Positions 13,056 to 27,054 of a DNA stretch of 64,000 nt are shown piece by piece (the first letter of the stretch is position 1; the number at the start of each line of letters is the position of its first letter). The position numbers and the translations under genes are program-made. The stretch is from Limnoperna fortunei. Lineage: Eukaryota; Mollusca; Bivalvia; Mytilida; Modiolidae. Below the pieces are notes generated by a model. The model was not told the DNA's origin. It ran no database searches and saw only the letters and a program-made list of their open reading frames with translations. Where the stretch lies: positions 66,822,433-66,886,432 of the forward strand of contig OX104112.1 of assembly GCA_944474755.1 (NCBI GenBank). The letters are read 5' to 3'.

Positions 13056-13573
13056 CCCTTTTCTCATCCACGTGGACGTAGCTGTAACCAAAGTCAGCAG
13101 TGACAAGGAAGTAGTTTACTTGTGAGGTATCTAAAGTGACTCATTGCATGATATTTGTTTATTTATCTATTTGTAGCTATGTTAATGTTGTATATAACAG
13201 TACAAGGTCAAGGTCATTCCATTTGATACCATTATGTTACAATATCACTTATTTATATCTTACTTTTTGTAATCAAATTTGAACATTATTGTCGCCTCAA
13301 GATCTCAAAGGGTAATGAAAGTAGTTAAAAATATACAATATACAGACGTTTTATATACACAAAAGTAAAAAACAACCAGGTTTTGCTTTAAATAAATAAA
13401 AAAGTGAATTGTTTCTTATTTTCTTGTACTTATGTTATCAACAAAAGCTAGATTTGTAGTATCTATTGTTAAAGTTTTTAAATATCTCGATTCACGATTC
13501 AATAACAATAGAGATTTAAAAAACTACTCTCAGCTTTTGAAAACCTAAGTTTGGCGCCTTTTCTCATTTCATC

Positions 13574-14614
13574 ATGTGCACGTGCATAACAGGTAAAATT
13601 TATTCTGTTTTGAAATCATTTCAACATTTTACGTCAAAAACTAGGAGATGCAGAGAGATGGCAAGCAGTGGTATGATAAGGGCTGGAATGACACAGCAGC
13701 AGGTTTCAGATAGGTTCAATGTTAGCCATTCTGTCATTAGTAGGCTAACGAGACGATTTTATGAAACTGGTATTGTTGGGAAAGGCCAAGATCAGGACGA
13801 CCGAAGAAGAAAACAGAGAGAGAAGACTTGCTAGGCAGCAATCTTTTATCACTGCAAACAGGTTGCGTAGTCGATGGAATTTCCATGTTAGAATCAGTAG
13901 ACGGACAGTAAACAGAAGGTTAAACTGCGGAAGACTTCAAGCGCGAAGACCAATTAAGCGACCAGCACTTACACAAAGACATAAGGATGCCCGGCTGCAA
14001 TGGGCGCATGACTATATCGGTTGGAATATTCGCTCTTGGAAATAAATTCATTGGTCCGACGAAAGTCGTTTTCTTCTGAAACCAGTTTATGGTAGAAAGC
14101 GGGTATGGCGTCAAAACAGCTTTTGATTCTGCACATGTTCTGGGAACTACAGCTTTTTGGTGGCTGCTTCTCATATGACTGTAAGTTAGACTTCTATCCA
14201 TTAGATGACACACTAACTGCTTTAAAATACAGAGATCAGATTCTGGAACCCCGTATTATGCACCATTTTGATGCGCATCCGCTTGGAAACAGACCCGTGT
14301 TCATGGACGACAACGCAAGACCTCATAGAGAACGCATCATCAAAGGTTATCTTGCAAATGAGGCAGTTGAGGCATTACCATGGCCTGCCATGTCTCCGGA
14401 TATGCATCCGATAGAGCATGCTTGGGAATATCTCGGCCGGAAAGTGAATGAACGTGACCCTCCATGTCAGAACATTCAAGAATTGCGTGATACTTTAATT
14501 CAGGAGTGACGTCATTTCCCTCAACGTAGACTTCAGAGACTTGTTCAGAGCATGAGGAGACGAATTGCACCGGAAGCTTGGTGGATACACACGATCCTGA
14601 CTATTTTCTTGTGA
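13574..14614 (+). mobile_element. Tc1/mariner-type transposase, decayed (DD34E)
   Basis: The N-terminal helix-turn-helix part (GMTQQQVSDRFNVSHSVISR) is followed by an AT-hook-like RPRSGRPKKK readable in a second frame near 13780, then the paired-domain remainder and catalytic domain. Catalytic blocks are WSDESRF (first Asp codon 14059-14061), FMDDNARPH (about 14302) and SPDMHPIEHAW (about 14395). There are 34 residues between the second Asp and the Glu, the Tc1 spacing. Breaks: at least two frameshifts near 13780-13830, a TAA just before IHWSDE, a shift near 14110 and a TGA at 14507-14509, after which the frame continues to 14614. Terminal inverted repeats were not found by eye. It sits inside the intron of copy 2. 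Confidence 0.9.
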
Positions 14615-15762
14615 ATAAATGTTAAAAAATGATTTCTTCTTACATCTTAATAATCCTCAACTTGCCAACTCTTGTATGTAACATTACCAGCGGTTCAAAA
14701 TACAACTTCTTTTGAATTATGAATTTGCAGTTGTATGGCATAATTTTACAAACGACATCTTGTTGGTCTTTTCTATACATTTTTAATAGTAAAATCATAA
14801 ACTTCTTAAACGTAGTCGACTATTTTAAACGAAACGTGAAATGAACAATGGATGGTTATATATTGATAAAAATATTGGTTTTCAAAAATCATCTCCACTA
14901 AAATCCTGGTGGTACCTAACGTATGGCCAAGTATATATTAATGTCGACTTGTGGACTTATATACGTGCGTAATGTTAAGTAATAACATTACAAGTCATAT
15001 TACTCGGTTTCGTTGTCAGTCTATGAATGAATTTTCTATACCAGTAGGAGCGGGGCATTGTACACACGTGTAACATGCGCGGCAACGAAGCCTGTTTTTT
15101 CTTTAACGTATGTTTATAGGTAATTAAGCAACAATTTGTTGTATTGTTTTTTAACTTTCAATTTGACCGTTTGCATCTAAAATAAGTATCGGACTTTTTC
15201 TGGACCAATACACATAAAAAATTAAGGAATATACAATTATTTTTCTAACAAAATAGTCCATGGACTACTTTTTTTGTTACATTAGTAATACATAAATTAA
15301 ACGGGTGTGCATTTGATTGTATTTGGATACTCGTTAACTCGTTTTAATCTACGCACAGTTAATAGAAATGTACATGTACACGTAACTTGTTAATAACCGC
15401 ACGTTCGACACTTACTTTCATTTAAACGTTATTGATAAACTTTTGAAAAGTCATTTTAAAATCGTTTATGTCCTGGTCTGTATAAAGAACACTATTTACA
15501 CGTGCCTAATATTTTAAAACAATTTGTTACATTTGTGTGCAGTCTTTTGTACATGTGCCACGTATTATACCAGTGCGTATATGACATAATTTGAGCTAGT
15601 TTACTCTATTTACTCTACACATCTCAAAATTACACCGATTAAAGAGAATTAAAGATTTTGAACTCACTTCTATCTTGTGTAATACGAGCAATTGATTGTG
15701 AATACTTCATAAAAGCTTATTATACTTCCATTGCATAGAATTTTAATCAGCTCTTTTTTTAG

Positions 15763-17818
15763 GTTCAACTAATTCAAAGAAGAAAGCCTTGTCTAAAATG
15801 TCTCTTGAGATTTATAAGGGCATGTATTTTCTAATCGGTGATGAGGAGCCTATAAAAATAAGAAGGGCAATCCAGAATAGTTATTGCAAACCATATAAGG
15901 CTATTTGATATCATCCGATTCCCAGCGGAAGCAGAGCAGAAGGATTGGATTTAACCGGAAGTGACTTTGATATGATGTTTCCTTTGGATAACTTACGAGT
16001 TTACACTTTGGATTTACCAAATATTGTTTCGAGAGACCAGAAAGTATTACTGTACGCAAACACGCTTGATACAACGTTACAACCAGGATTTGTAATAATG
16101 AAAATGTTTAACTCTTACAACAGAAAATACTTAGGAATTTTAAAAAGTTCAGATTTTATATCTTAATTGAACCCATATATTACCAGTTTAATGAAGGTAT
16201 TTAATTTTCAGAAGCATGGGCCCTGTTAAACAATATTCGGAAGGGAATCTGATCTAGATATAGCCATGTGTCTGCCTACCTATGAGTGGCCTTTAGTGGC
16301 TCAAGAATGACCTTTTCGCAAAAGAGTACAAAACTGGCCCATCAGGACTTGATTCAAACAAGAGTCAAATAGGGTTGTCTTTTTGTCCCAATTGGATATA
16401 AAACAAATAGCGATATTGACACAGATTGGAGAATATCATTTTCAAAAGCAGAGAAGAGACTTGTGTTTTCCTTTAATCATGTACAAATGTTGATATATGG
16501 GTTACTCAAATTATTTCTGAAAGAAGTCATCAACACGGAGTCGACAGTTAATGGTTTGTTGTGCTCTTATTTCAACTATTTTATTTTGGACCATAGAGGA
16601 GAGTCCATCATCATTATGGGTACCAAACAACTTTATACTATGTTTTTGGGTATGCTTTACAAGATTACATTCTTATGTTGAAAACAAAAACTGTCCAAAT
16701 TACTTTATAAAACATGCCAATCTCTTTCAAAGAAAGATGACAAATGATGCAAGGAAAAGATTATTAGAAGTCTTACAGCCACTAAGAAATATGGGAATTG
16801 AAAGTCTATACAGATGCATAACGCTTCAGATAATGTCTACAAAAGCCAAGACAACAAGTGCTGAACACGTCCAAAGACGACTCGATATCGTTCGTTTAAA
16901 TGAGATTTGTGTTCACAGTTATAATATTCCATTGATTTATACATCAGGGCGAATCTTAAAGGCGAACTACGGTCCTATTGGGAGCATAGTTATGTCTATG
17001 ATGACAGGTAAAACTGTGATCGGCGAACTTTATCCTATAGCTAAGCAACAATGGTGGCAAAATATTTGCTACTTGATTGACTTTTCAAAGTGCAAAGGAG
17101 GCAACAAGTATTTTTATACTCTTCAGCAATTATATTTTCACCTTTTAACCGGTAGTAGTAAAACTGATGCGGTTGCCGGTAAGCTTCTAAAAGCTTCCTG
17201 GTTATATAAATCTAAAAAATTTCAACAATGTCTTTTTGTAGTCGAACATGCACTGGAAAACATGAAAAACGCGTTGTACTACAACAAAGGAGGGACAATT
17301 TGCCTGCAGTCCGATTCTGAAATTGAAAGGCAAAGTTGTTGTTTAAATATTTCGTTTCCTGATAAAGTAAGACTATTCCTTATTTCGTATGTAGCTTTCC
17401 CCATCGAATCAGAATTATTACCGGAAGAATTAAAAATCTCTGAATTAAAAAAAACTTCGTAACGTGTTTTCCGCAAATGATAATCCAACCAAATTTATTT
17501 GGACACTTTCTGAGAGTTTTGTGTTACCACAAACTTGGAGACAAAGCAAAGATGTTATCTGCATTCGAAGATATCAAACAACTAGGACCGATCCTTCCAA
17601 ATGATCCTGTATTTTTGAATGGGTACAAATATCAGCACTTTGCATTCGTTTCATTACTTCAGATTATTGTGAAAATCGAACAACCGCTCAGTGAACTCCA
17701 GAACGATATTAGAAATCGGTTGCCAATTGTGGAGTCCTACTTCAAATATGCAAAACAATTTGGATTTAACGTTGACATATTTCAAAATTTACTTTTTGAA
17801 GCGCTTCAGCTGCCGTAA
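15763..17818 (+). pseudogene. cGLR copy 2, Mab-21/cGAS-like nucleotidyltransferase pseudogene
   Basis: Starts after a pyrimidine-rich acceptor (TTTTTTTAG, 15754-15762) and aligns with the entire exon 2 of copies 3 and 4. The core motif GSRAEGLDLTGSDFDMM keeps both acidic residues, and LDIAMCLP keeps the third. Lesions include TGA at 15906-15908, TAA at 16164-16166, a stop in the GPCL block near 16229, TGA in place of Trp in the QEW block, frameshifts near 16345-16380 and 16566, and a stop at 17460-17462. The C-terminal half remains open over 303 codons (16551-17462) and again from 17477 to the natural stop at 17818. A truncated product cannot be excluded but would lack the catalytic core. Confidence 0.92.
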
Positions 17819-17829
17819 AACTTAGCATC

Positions 17830-20610
17830 CAGAGGATATTCTACCTAATATAATATATTAAGATTACATGTTTATTTTCAATGATCCCTTAACTATCTGT
17901 TTTTATTATAGACTGTGTTCTGATGGGAAAGCCTTTAACATTAGAACATAAATCTGTTTCTGATTCTCGCTTGCATTTTTTAAAGCGTTTTAGTGTCACA
18001 TTATGAACAAACCAATACAAATGTTGGAAGGGTCATAGACAAATGTCCAAATTTAAGATTGTTGTAGAATGACGAATGTCATAAACTGATTTGCATTGCT
18101 ATGATATAGATATGTTTCCTATATTGTTCAGTTCCAACATTACCAAATTTAACGTAAAACTATAAGCTGTACTTAAAGCACTTGGCTGAACTATTAATCT
18201 TAATTTCCATAAATGTTTCAAATAATTATCGGCTTACAAAACTCTAATGTAAAGGACAATTTCTTGTTCCAAATTACCTGAAAATGACTTAATTGTTGAA
18301 TAAGTAATTGAATCATATTAAAACATGTTTTAGGCGTTCTGTTTTAGAGATAGGCAGTACAAGATTCGCGTTGCTGTCTTTGTGGTAATTGTAATTTGCT
18401 TTTAACAATCCTAAACAAAATTCCTAATGATTAATCTTCATACTACAAAAAACATACTGAAAATTGCAATGAAAAACATTTAGTTGATGAATTGATTAAT
18501 GCGCAGAAAATTTTATATTGGCTCTATTAAAGGCAATCATAGGTTATACTATTTTTGTAAGCTTGCCATTTCACATAATTAAAATTGAAAACGAAACCAC
18601 TATTTTAAACCATATGAAGTAAAAAGTAAGTTTTATACTCTGATAATAGTTTTATGAGGGTCTAGAAATACATATTTTTCACAAAGTAATATACATGTTT
18701 TATGTGATGTTAGTAAAGATCTAGCACAAATTGAAGCAAAGATAATTATTTCACGAAAAACAACCATCGTATCATACTCTTATCATAGCTGGAAGTAAAG
18801 AAGATTCCTTATAAATGTGTTCAGCAGTAAATATAAACGAAAAGGGCATTATATTCTGATAGCATTCCTTTTTAAGACCAATAAGGCAAAGAAAAGAAAA
18901 GAAATATAAAACCATGTAATATTATTTGTACGGTCTATTATAATTCAATAGTTGATATATTTCTACATTTTATCTTTACATAAATTTTTTTGTAATTTAT
19001 CAATATGCACACTCGAAAATGTTGTTTTAAATGCCTGTCATGGATCTGTTGTTCTTAAAAATGTAATCGCCACCGATATTGAACTAGATTTTATAATTTA
19101 TAATTAAATTATTATTTTTTTTATTATTATTATGATAATTAAAATGATATTACATACTTGTGAAATTGATAGACAATTAAATATGCAACTCAATAGGACA
19201 CTTACCGGAAAGCCAGATACGCCTTTTATTCCATTTTGCATTTCTTCGGGTATCAATTGTTTCCCTGATCCTAAACGTAGCTTTAACAATTTAGTATAGT
19301 CTTCGTAGATATAAAGTATATAGTGCTGAATGTCAGTTCAATATCGGTGGTTATTACACTTTATGTGTATAGTCAAACTAAATATTGCAATGCTTTAAAA
19401 ATGTATTTCTTATGTTTCTTCAATAGTTAATTATTGACAAATCACGTTTAGCAGTATCGTTTTTTATTTTATAATGTGTTCATAAATATCTACAAGCACA
19501 CATTTATTTGCAAGGCTTTTCCAAAGGCATACCTCAGGCTATTTATATAGTTTTATATTATTATACTATTATTTTATATTTTATATTTATATTATTATAT
19601 TATTTCAAGTTATAGCTAAATATTCGGTTTTATTACTTCGAAATGAGTTTCAGTACTTTTAATGTGAAAGTAGACTATTAAAATTTCACAGTATTCTTAA
19701 ACTGTATTTATAATAATTTAACTAAATTTAGATTTACACCAAAAATAAGTCTAAAAATAGAACATCTTATGATGATTTTAAGTCATAGATAAACAATTCT
19801 CATTATGTTCAAGTTTACTAACATCGAGTATTTTAACTCTAGAAATTTTAACAAGAAGTCTTCCAATAATAATCTAATAAAAATAAATGCAGTAAAATGT
19901 TAAAACCTTGTCAACCGTTATAAGGAAATAAAGAAATTTCTGTATTTTTACTGTGCAGAATTTTATTGTGTTTTTCTCTGTATGCATAAACATATTTTGC
20001 AAGCAGAAAAACGAGCGGCATCAGTATCAGTAGTAAATTTGCTGAAACATGATAAAAGTGTTTAATAATTACGTTACACTTTCCCTTATGCAACTACAAT
20101 ATCTTTTAATTCTTTGAATGTCTACGGATTTGTATTGTAAATAACCTAAAAGTGAGAATTGCTTTGGAGCTTTAAAAATCTTTTAAGTTATGCAAAACAT
20201 ATTTTGTTCTTTTCTATCCATTTCATTAAATATGTTTAACACACAAACCGAACTCAAAACGATTCAGTGTACTCTTTTTGGGGGGTATATACCATCGGGC
20301 ATTCTATAATTGAAAATATGCAATTCCACTTTTAAGAAAAAATTATCTTGTTAGTTTGGAATCAATGAGCATTTTCTTTCTTGGTTTATCGTCTGCCGAA
20401 AAATGAGCAAATCGTTTAGCCATTTTTTAGCCAAGGTACGGTACATCTAGCAGTGACTAGATATTGCAAAAACAATGACGTGGTACTTAAAAAGAGAAAA
20501 GGGGCTTTATACTTTTCAGAGTTGGTTCCGTGTGGCTATTTAAAGTAATTTATAAAACTGGGTAGTCACTCAAAAGTGTAACATTGTAACTCAAAATTAT
20601 ACTCAGATTA
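17830..20610. other. no gene seen
   Basis: AT-rich intergenic sequence downstream of copy 2. It includes low-complexity A/T runs (19105-19135, 19555-19610) but no convincing coding, RNA or transposon signal. Confidence 0.5.
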
Positions 20611-20619
20611 ATTAAAATA

Positions 20620-21790
20620 CCTTAAAGGCGGACTCCTAGAATAATCCTACTTAGTTTCTGGTATCTGTGATCGTTCTATTTAAATGTACCCAGTTATGCA
20701 ATTGATGTAATGATCTACTATTGTTAAAGAGTTGTCCACGGAAAATTCTTGTCTCTGTTACAATATACAAATCGACTAAAAGTAATCAGTCAACATTTAT
20801 ATATGATTTACTTATAATATGCTGAATTATTTTGGTTGGTAAGTTTGATAAACAAAGGTATTTTTGAAAATACGGCTACTACGATTCCGTTGTTGTCAAA
20901 CGTAAAATCAACACAGACATTATGATTTAATTTGCAACGTCAAATATTACAAACACTTTTACAAAAACAATACTTGAGTTTGTTATAGTAATAAAACTTT
21001 CTAAAATTTCACATTAGAAGGAGAAAATTAATTGCAATGTTTATGTCTTTTTCTATAATATATATAGTTTTGCATCACTTAAATAATATGTTATAAATAG
21101 TACTATATTAGAATTATTATAAGATATCTTGAAAAATAGGCAGAGGTGTATGTAACAATAGAGTTCTGGAATGTACAGTTAGGCATTTCTTTAGTATCGG
21201 TACGTGGTCCTTTTTGTTTTTATATAGCTTAAAACCTATTTGACAACACCATTTAGGTTCCAAACGTGATGTGTCACAGATACAATATCTGATTTGTCAT
21301 ATTTGGTTCGAACTGAACGACTGATGAAGCCAATGGTTCTTTTTTTAATTAAACATATTCCTACAATAAAAAGGTCAACCTCAAAAAATGTATTGCCACA
21401 AACATACTCATAAAAATGCTCATTCTCAATTGAAAACACGAAGGAAAATTATATATAGTCTTCTTGTAACCACTGAGATATGTCTGTGAGGATTTCTGGG
21501 TGTAGATTACTTCAACAAACTCTATTATGGCAGTTTGAGCCTTTATATTTTCACTGAAATGGTCGGTAACTTTGACTTTGCTTTTAATGTACAGAAGCTG
21601 CGATGTTTTATTATGTTAATATACACTATAACATCGATCCCATATAATGACTCATATTAACTATTGAGGAGTGTAACAGTTTTGATCTATCAATCGAGAA
21701 TGGGAACTCTATCTTTAGGTTGACATTCTATATGTTCCAAAGCACTACGAATTACGATATTGCAAACTCAAGATTCTCATAACCAAGCTG
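20620..21790. repeat. segmental duplication downstream of copy 2 (partner 61430-62830)
   Basis: Matching landmarks in order: CCTTAAAGGCGGACTCC at 20621 with CCTTAAAGACAGACTCC at 61430, TTTCTGGTATCTGTGATC with TTTCTGGTATATGTGATC, ATAGGCAGAGGT with GTAGGCAGAGAGGT, and ATGTTCCAAAGCACTA with the same at 62780. The partner follows copy 4. No gene is recognised inside either copy. Confidence 0.75.
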
Positions 21791-21999
21791 GAATGTTCTG
21801 CTTTATTTTTTTTAAATTGAGACCTTTACATAATGGCTATTATGGCTGATCTATCTTGCCATTGTTGATCGGGAGGTCAAAATTTGCATCATTGCTTCTT
21901 CAAATTTTCCAATTATAATAACTTGATAAGAATAACAGATTCGAAGATTCCGAGTACATTTATTTATTTGAGAATTATTTAGGACAGACAAAACCACAG

Positions 22000-22600
22000 C
22001 TATAAAAGGGGACAACAGCAAAACAAAAAGTCACACATCACAAAAACCAACTCCACAAACCCCACTAAAAACTGACGGTGTCCAGGTGTTCCCGAAGGGT
22101 AAGCAACTCCTGCTTTACAAGTGGCACCAGTTGTGTCAATAAGGTAAAAATTCTGTATTTAGTCATATATCGGGTTAGTCATAATCCAGTAAGAGAAGGA
22201 AAAGTGGTAGGAAACGGAACAAATCAGTGGTCAAAAAGTGGTAAAATGTACTAAAGAAATGACCTAAATCTTGCCATCGAAAGCCCATGGTTTAATTTTT
22301 TCTGTCAGCAGAACCTCTATCAAGGAAATCAAGATAAGAAATACAGGCTCTTGAGAACATGATCAGTATGCTCAATTTACAGCTGCACGGAATGTTGCCC
22401 CCAAAAGGGAAATTCACAGTAAGAAAATTTAAAATCATCCCTTTTGTCGTAAACTTTGGTCTAAACTTACCTTCATTGTGAATTTTTAGATGGGAGTCAA
22501 GGTATGAGGCACACATAGTTCTGTCTGGTGTCCTCAATTTCAAGTTGCATTGATTAGATACGATCAACATATAGAAGTCGTATTTTAATAAAGCACGTCA
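22000..22600 (-). mobile_element. reverse-transcriptase retroelement relic, 3' part
   Basis: On the - strand 22570 to 22292 reads as RT-family sequence: ASYLDSHLKI, NEGKFRPKF, FLTVNFPF and SRACISYLDFLDRG, the same blocks as in the relics at 24660-25790 and 52965-54160. The downstream part (22290 to 22000) matches 23790-24160 and 52965-53160, including CCGAAGGGTAAGCA-like wording, and is probably the element's non-coding 3' region. The RT active-site block is absent here. Lineage is probably Penelope-like or a close relative. Confidence 0.65.
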
Positions 22601-23789
22601 TCAACATAGCGGCACGTAAAAATTAAAGAAGGGGCTAACATTTTGTACTTGTTGTTAATAAGCCCTTGTATAAAATTAGCCTCTGTTGAAAAACACGCAA
22701 TAAATTATTTTAAAAATTTTTTCCCCCCCTTTGCACTTATTGAATTTATAACATGTTTTCTTGTCCAATGAGAGAACCTAGAAGCTTTTAGATACAAATA
22801 AGTATATTAAAGGATCACTAAGGTTCTCTATAGTCCGATTCATTATCTATTCATATATTTTGGGAAACTACAATTGAAATTCGTGAATGCTATATCTAGA
22901 AGACTTCAAAGATGTCATGAACTTTTGTTAATTGCACATTTGGTCACAAAAATATGACTATATTTACATGTACCACTGCTCACCATGCGATTCAAGGTAA
23001 TATTTGGCTTGTTAGTGTGTAAGATGTACAAGACAGTGTATAGAAGACAATAAATATGAATGTATAGATAAATAAATGGCGACATAACAAATTAACGAGA
23101 AAAATACAGTTTAGTAAATGGGAAATGACCTAAAATTTGATAAAATTACCAAATAATGATATACAATTTTTAGCAGTAATAAACCCATAAGAATAATGCA
23201 TGATTTTTTTCTCTAGGTGAAAATATAGGTCAAGTTATGACTATCAATAGTGAAACCATTCCCACTTTGCATTAAAGCGATCGTAGTTAAAATGTGCAAC
23301 AATTAGTGGGATATGTAAAACAATGACAATTGAAATACAGAAAGTCTTAAATTCTTATTAACAATAAAGTTTTAAAGTTAAATAAAAATCACTAAAACGG
23401 TACAAACCGTCAGTCAATACAAGCTTCAAATACGGCACTATAATAAGTAGTCACAATTACAATTAGGAAATGTTTGTTGTCAGGTTCGTTGTTTTATAAA
23501 TAATTAAAGCACTTGTCTTTATGAAATGCCTGATCAATTGTTCTTTTGCAGAAACGCAAATAATACTTAATGTTCATTTACTTTTGAAAATCAATATCAA
23601 TATACTAATTATTTTTATTAGTTAAATTAATTTACAATCAATAGTTGTTAAACATTACTAAACATAAACTGATCACAGTCAGTCATGAAGAACACCGTAA
23701 ACCCCCTGTGACTTACATAATGTTGAGCAATATGACGACTGTTGTATCATACTCGTATAAGCATAAATAACTGTTAATTATCTAGTTAA

Positions 23790-24160
23790 AACAAAACACA
23801 GCAGCAAAGACAACTGACCGAACAACAAGAGCTAAACCCAATAAAAACCATGGGTGCGCTCAGATGTTCCGGAAGAGTAAGCTGTGCCTGCTCTATTTAG
23901 AAACCGGTGGAGTTACTATTTGTCAAGTCCTTTGTCAAGTCTAGGAAAAAGTCAAATCGACAAATAGGAATGACTACCTATGACTCGATGTCCGATCGTA
24001 TCTGATAGATTAATTTCGCATAACGATCAGTTTAGTCATGGTGGCGACCATAGAACATCCGGAGAGATAACATCAACCTAGGTACAACAAACCTAGTTTG
24101 AGTTGATTAGTAGTAAAAACAGTGATCGGTCTAGAAAATCGGAATATCGCAGGATCTAGA
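23790..24160 (-). mobile_element. 3' fragment of the same RT retroelement family
   Basis: Sequence such as GTGCGCTCAGATGTTCCGGAAGAGTAAGC (shown in part) and the following segment with repeated GTCAAGTC aligns with the 3' parts at 22000-22290 and 52965-53160. No coding blocks remain. It is a solo non-coding fragment. Confidence 0.55.
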
Positions 24161-24659
24161 ATAACTTATACATTTTGAAATATACACCCCATAAGCTGTA
24201 TCTGTTCTAAAGTTGTTGTTGATGAACGGGAAATTGTTAGTTGGAAAGATGCCGTCGCGGTTGTGGTAGAATATAGTTGGTAATTTTCCCGAGTCTATTT
24301 CGTTAATAATATTGATATTTGTGAACTAATTATCTTCTACCGGTTACCAACTACTAGAAAATGTTATTCCTCGAATGAAAGCTTGACGTTTCTGCTAACC
24401 AAGAAAGTTCGAAAGCTGCTGTATCGTTCGAGATTTTTATTGCATGAACAAAAAACAAAACAATTTGTATGCGATTATGCAAAATAGTAGAATTGCAATT
24501 TATACACAAGTATGACTTTAAGGAATATTCTTAAAGACATATAACTAATGTATTTATAGTTAATGTTAGTCACTTGATTTGAGAAATAAGTGTTAAATGA
24601 AAGCCATAACAAAATACCGAACACCGATGTAACTGTCAAAAAAGAATATTGTAACTACA

Positions 24660-25790
24660 GCATTGGTCCCGACTTGGTACAGGACAGGCATTTAAAAAGA
24701 AATGGTGGGTAAAACCAAGTTTTATGGCATGCCAAAACTTCCGCTTCTAATACTGTAGAATTTCATTTGGTTAGAGAAATATTTTTCGACTAGGAAGTGT
24801 TATCTATAGTAAAACTTATGAAAGGCGCGGACGAGTTTTTCTTGTAACCTTGGTTTATAAGTTTATCCCTAATACACGTAAATAGGTGGCATTTGCAAAA
24901 ATCAGTATACTCACTGCAAGCTCTTGCATACCTGATCAATTGAGAAATATAGCCACCGTATGCAAGAGTAGCTGCATAGGTGAGGAACATTCATAATTTT
25001 GAAATTAAAATCGTCTAGTTTGTCGTACATTCTTGTGCTTAGATGACCGTTGGTGTAATATTCCATGTGTAAGTCATAAAATGATGTCGATGAACCTGTT
25101 TTGTGGTTTCTTTAATTTCTAGTTCTAAAGGATATATTAACGGAAGCCATTCAGCAAATTGAGGGTTGTTAATATAAAAGACATCATCAATATATCCATA
25201 TGTAAAATTAAAGGACCTATCTTCTGTTATCTTCCTGTCTTTAATAAGACGTCGAAGAATTTCTGTTTCTTAAGATAGGGAAAAAATCAACAAGGAGTGA
25301 TGCACGGTTTGCGCCCATTGGATTTCCGATTGTCTGCATTATACACATCCTCCAAAGTTACAAATATGTTGTCGATCAACATGTTGTTGAAAATCTAGCA
25401 TTCTGTAAACATGTTTTTCGCAGTAACATAGTTTGCCTTTTAGTTCTTGAGAAGATAAAAGCGTACTGTCGTTAATTCAAAGTACTTATTTGTAGGCATA
25501 TGTGGAAGCAATGGCTTTATGTATAATTGTCCTTAAGAAAGGATTTCAGTTTTAATGCGGCAAGGTAGTATAAAAAGTTGAAAAATCAAATATTCTAACA
25601 GATGAAATTTTAGATAGCGATTTAGATTTAAATTTTTCAAAAAGTCCTTTTAAACTTTAAAGAATCCACATTATTTATATTACTTTACGAATAAACAGTT
25701 TCACAGTATTTTTGCAATCCTTCTTTCACTGCAGACAATATCTTAGTCAACCGTTTTGACAACTCTTTGGTAGAAATGTAGAAAAATCGT
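24660..25790 (-). mobile_element. reverse transcriptase relic (minus strand), with YIDD motif
   Basis: Reading the - strand from 25790 down gives, in shifting frames, SSVRIFDFSTFYTTLP, AIASTYAYK, the active-site block YGYIDDVF (25179-25200), NNPQFAEWLPLIYPLELEIK, and finally GGYISQLIRYARACSEYTDF near 24900. This order is that of an RT palm plus thumb. Many stops and shifts make it dead. A second copy in opposite orientation lies at 35630-36680, and the two bracket cGLR copy 3. Confidence 0.8.
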
Positions 25791-25799
25791 CTGATATCA

Positions 25800-26670
25800 A
25801 CAATGAAATAAATGATGGCTGCTATGAAGTGAGGACATTAGAAGCCGTTCTATATTAGTTTGGCAACTACGTTTGATATGACCATGATCGTAAATAGGAA
25901 CTAATTGTAAATGAACAAAACATATACGAAAGAGTTTCAAATTTGTGCACAAATGTTGTAGAGAAAATATAACAAAGAAAAGGATAAGCAGAAAATGTTC
26001 TTTGGCAAGTAACAAGTAAATTCAGATTAACTACTGTGAACGTTTTTGAACAAAAAAGAAATTGTTAAAAACACGGTTTGTAAGTTTACACAAGAAAGTC
26101 ACATAATAGAAACTCCTGCTTTATGCTATGTACGTAAATATGAAAAAAATGCTCTAATATAGCTTACAAACGTTACAACCAAAGGGTAATTGTCAGTTCG
26201 ATAAGTAGAGTTTTCTTACAAAAACATTTGGATATCTTGGCGCTAGTCTTGCAGGCATAGTTACAAAGTTAGATTAAACGTGTTGTGAATGAATTTCTGA
26301 AAAAGTACATTCAAGAGGCGGAATAAAGCCATAAAATCGGCATGTGAAATCAAGATTGTCTGCTGTGAAATCGGAAACGTAGGTATCATAAATTTGACAG
26401 ATATCATCACTACTTTGCAATACGTCACTGTTGTTAATGTGACTGTATTTTTCTTCTTGAAAGCTTTTTTAATATTAGACGTTGAACTGCTGAGGACTAC
26501 TGGACATAAGCATAACTGAAGTTAACCGAGTTTTACAAAAACACTTATTCCAAAGCAGTAGGTAATACAAGAACAACGTAATACCCTGCCAATGTGGTAT
26601 ATAATGAGCATACTCTTTTGAAACCTAATAATTTTGGAAATTGATGAAATACAAAAACAACAAATTACCG
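25800..26670. other. no gene seen
   Basis: Possibly the 5' continuation of the neighbouring RT relic on the - strand at its left edge. Beyond that I see no feature. Confidence 0.35.
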
Positions 26671-26954
26671 TTCTTTACCCTATTGTGTCGCGCACAGGTC
26701 ACGAGAAAAAAATGTGATTATGATTAATTATTATGGGTAGCATGGTACCCTTGTAGCTAATAGATTTCTAGTTATATATGATCCTGTTAATTTTTTTGAA
26801 CTACATCCTTGAAGTACTGTACATGTTGATATTAATGACTAAAATCTTCTTCCTTTAACCCACGAATGTAGGAAGTTTTAAGATATGCATTAGAGGAAAC
26901 AATATTTTATTTGACTTGTCGTGTAAAATAAATAAAGCTATTGGTTTTTGTGGA

Positions 26955-26980
26955 GGGATTTTTTATTTTACACTATAAAA
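26955..26980 (+). promoter_or_regulatory. core promoter of cGLR copy 3 (kB-like site and TATA box)
   Basis: TATAAAACGACTTA at 26974-26987 is shared almost letter for letter with 46051 and 48674. A GGGATTTTTT stretch at 26955-26964 lies in the spot where copy 4 has GGGAATTCTT, both resembling NF-kB half to full sites. A further shared block about 100 bp upstream reads like CCCACNNNTGTAGGAAG. The ATG of exon 1 is 81 bp downstream of the TATA, leaving a short leader of roughly 50 nt. The kB reading is inference. Confidence 0.6.
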
Positions 26981-27054
26981 CGACTTAGTTCAAAAACAAA
27001 TCATTGACTTGTATGACCAACATTTACAGACACATGGCATGTGACATAGAACCG

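Noticed and set aside
13920..14213. 97-codon - strand frame
   Set aside because: Shadow of the Tc1-type transposase.
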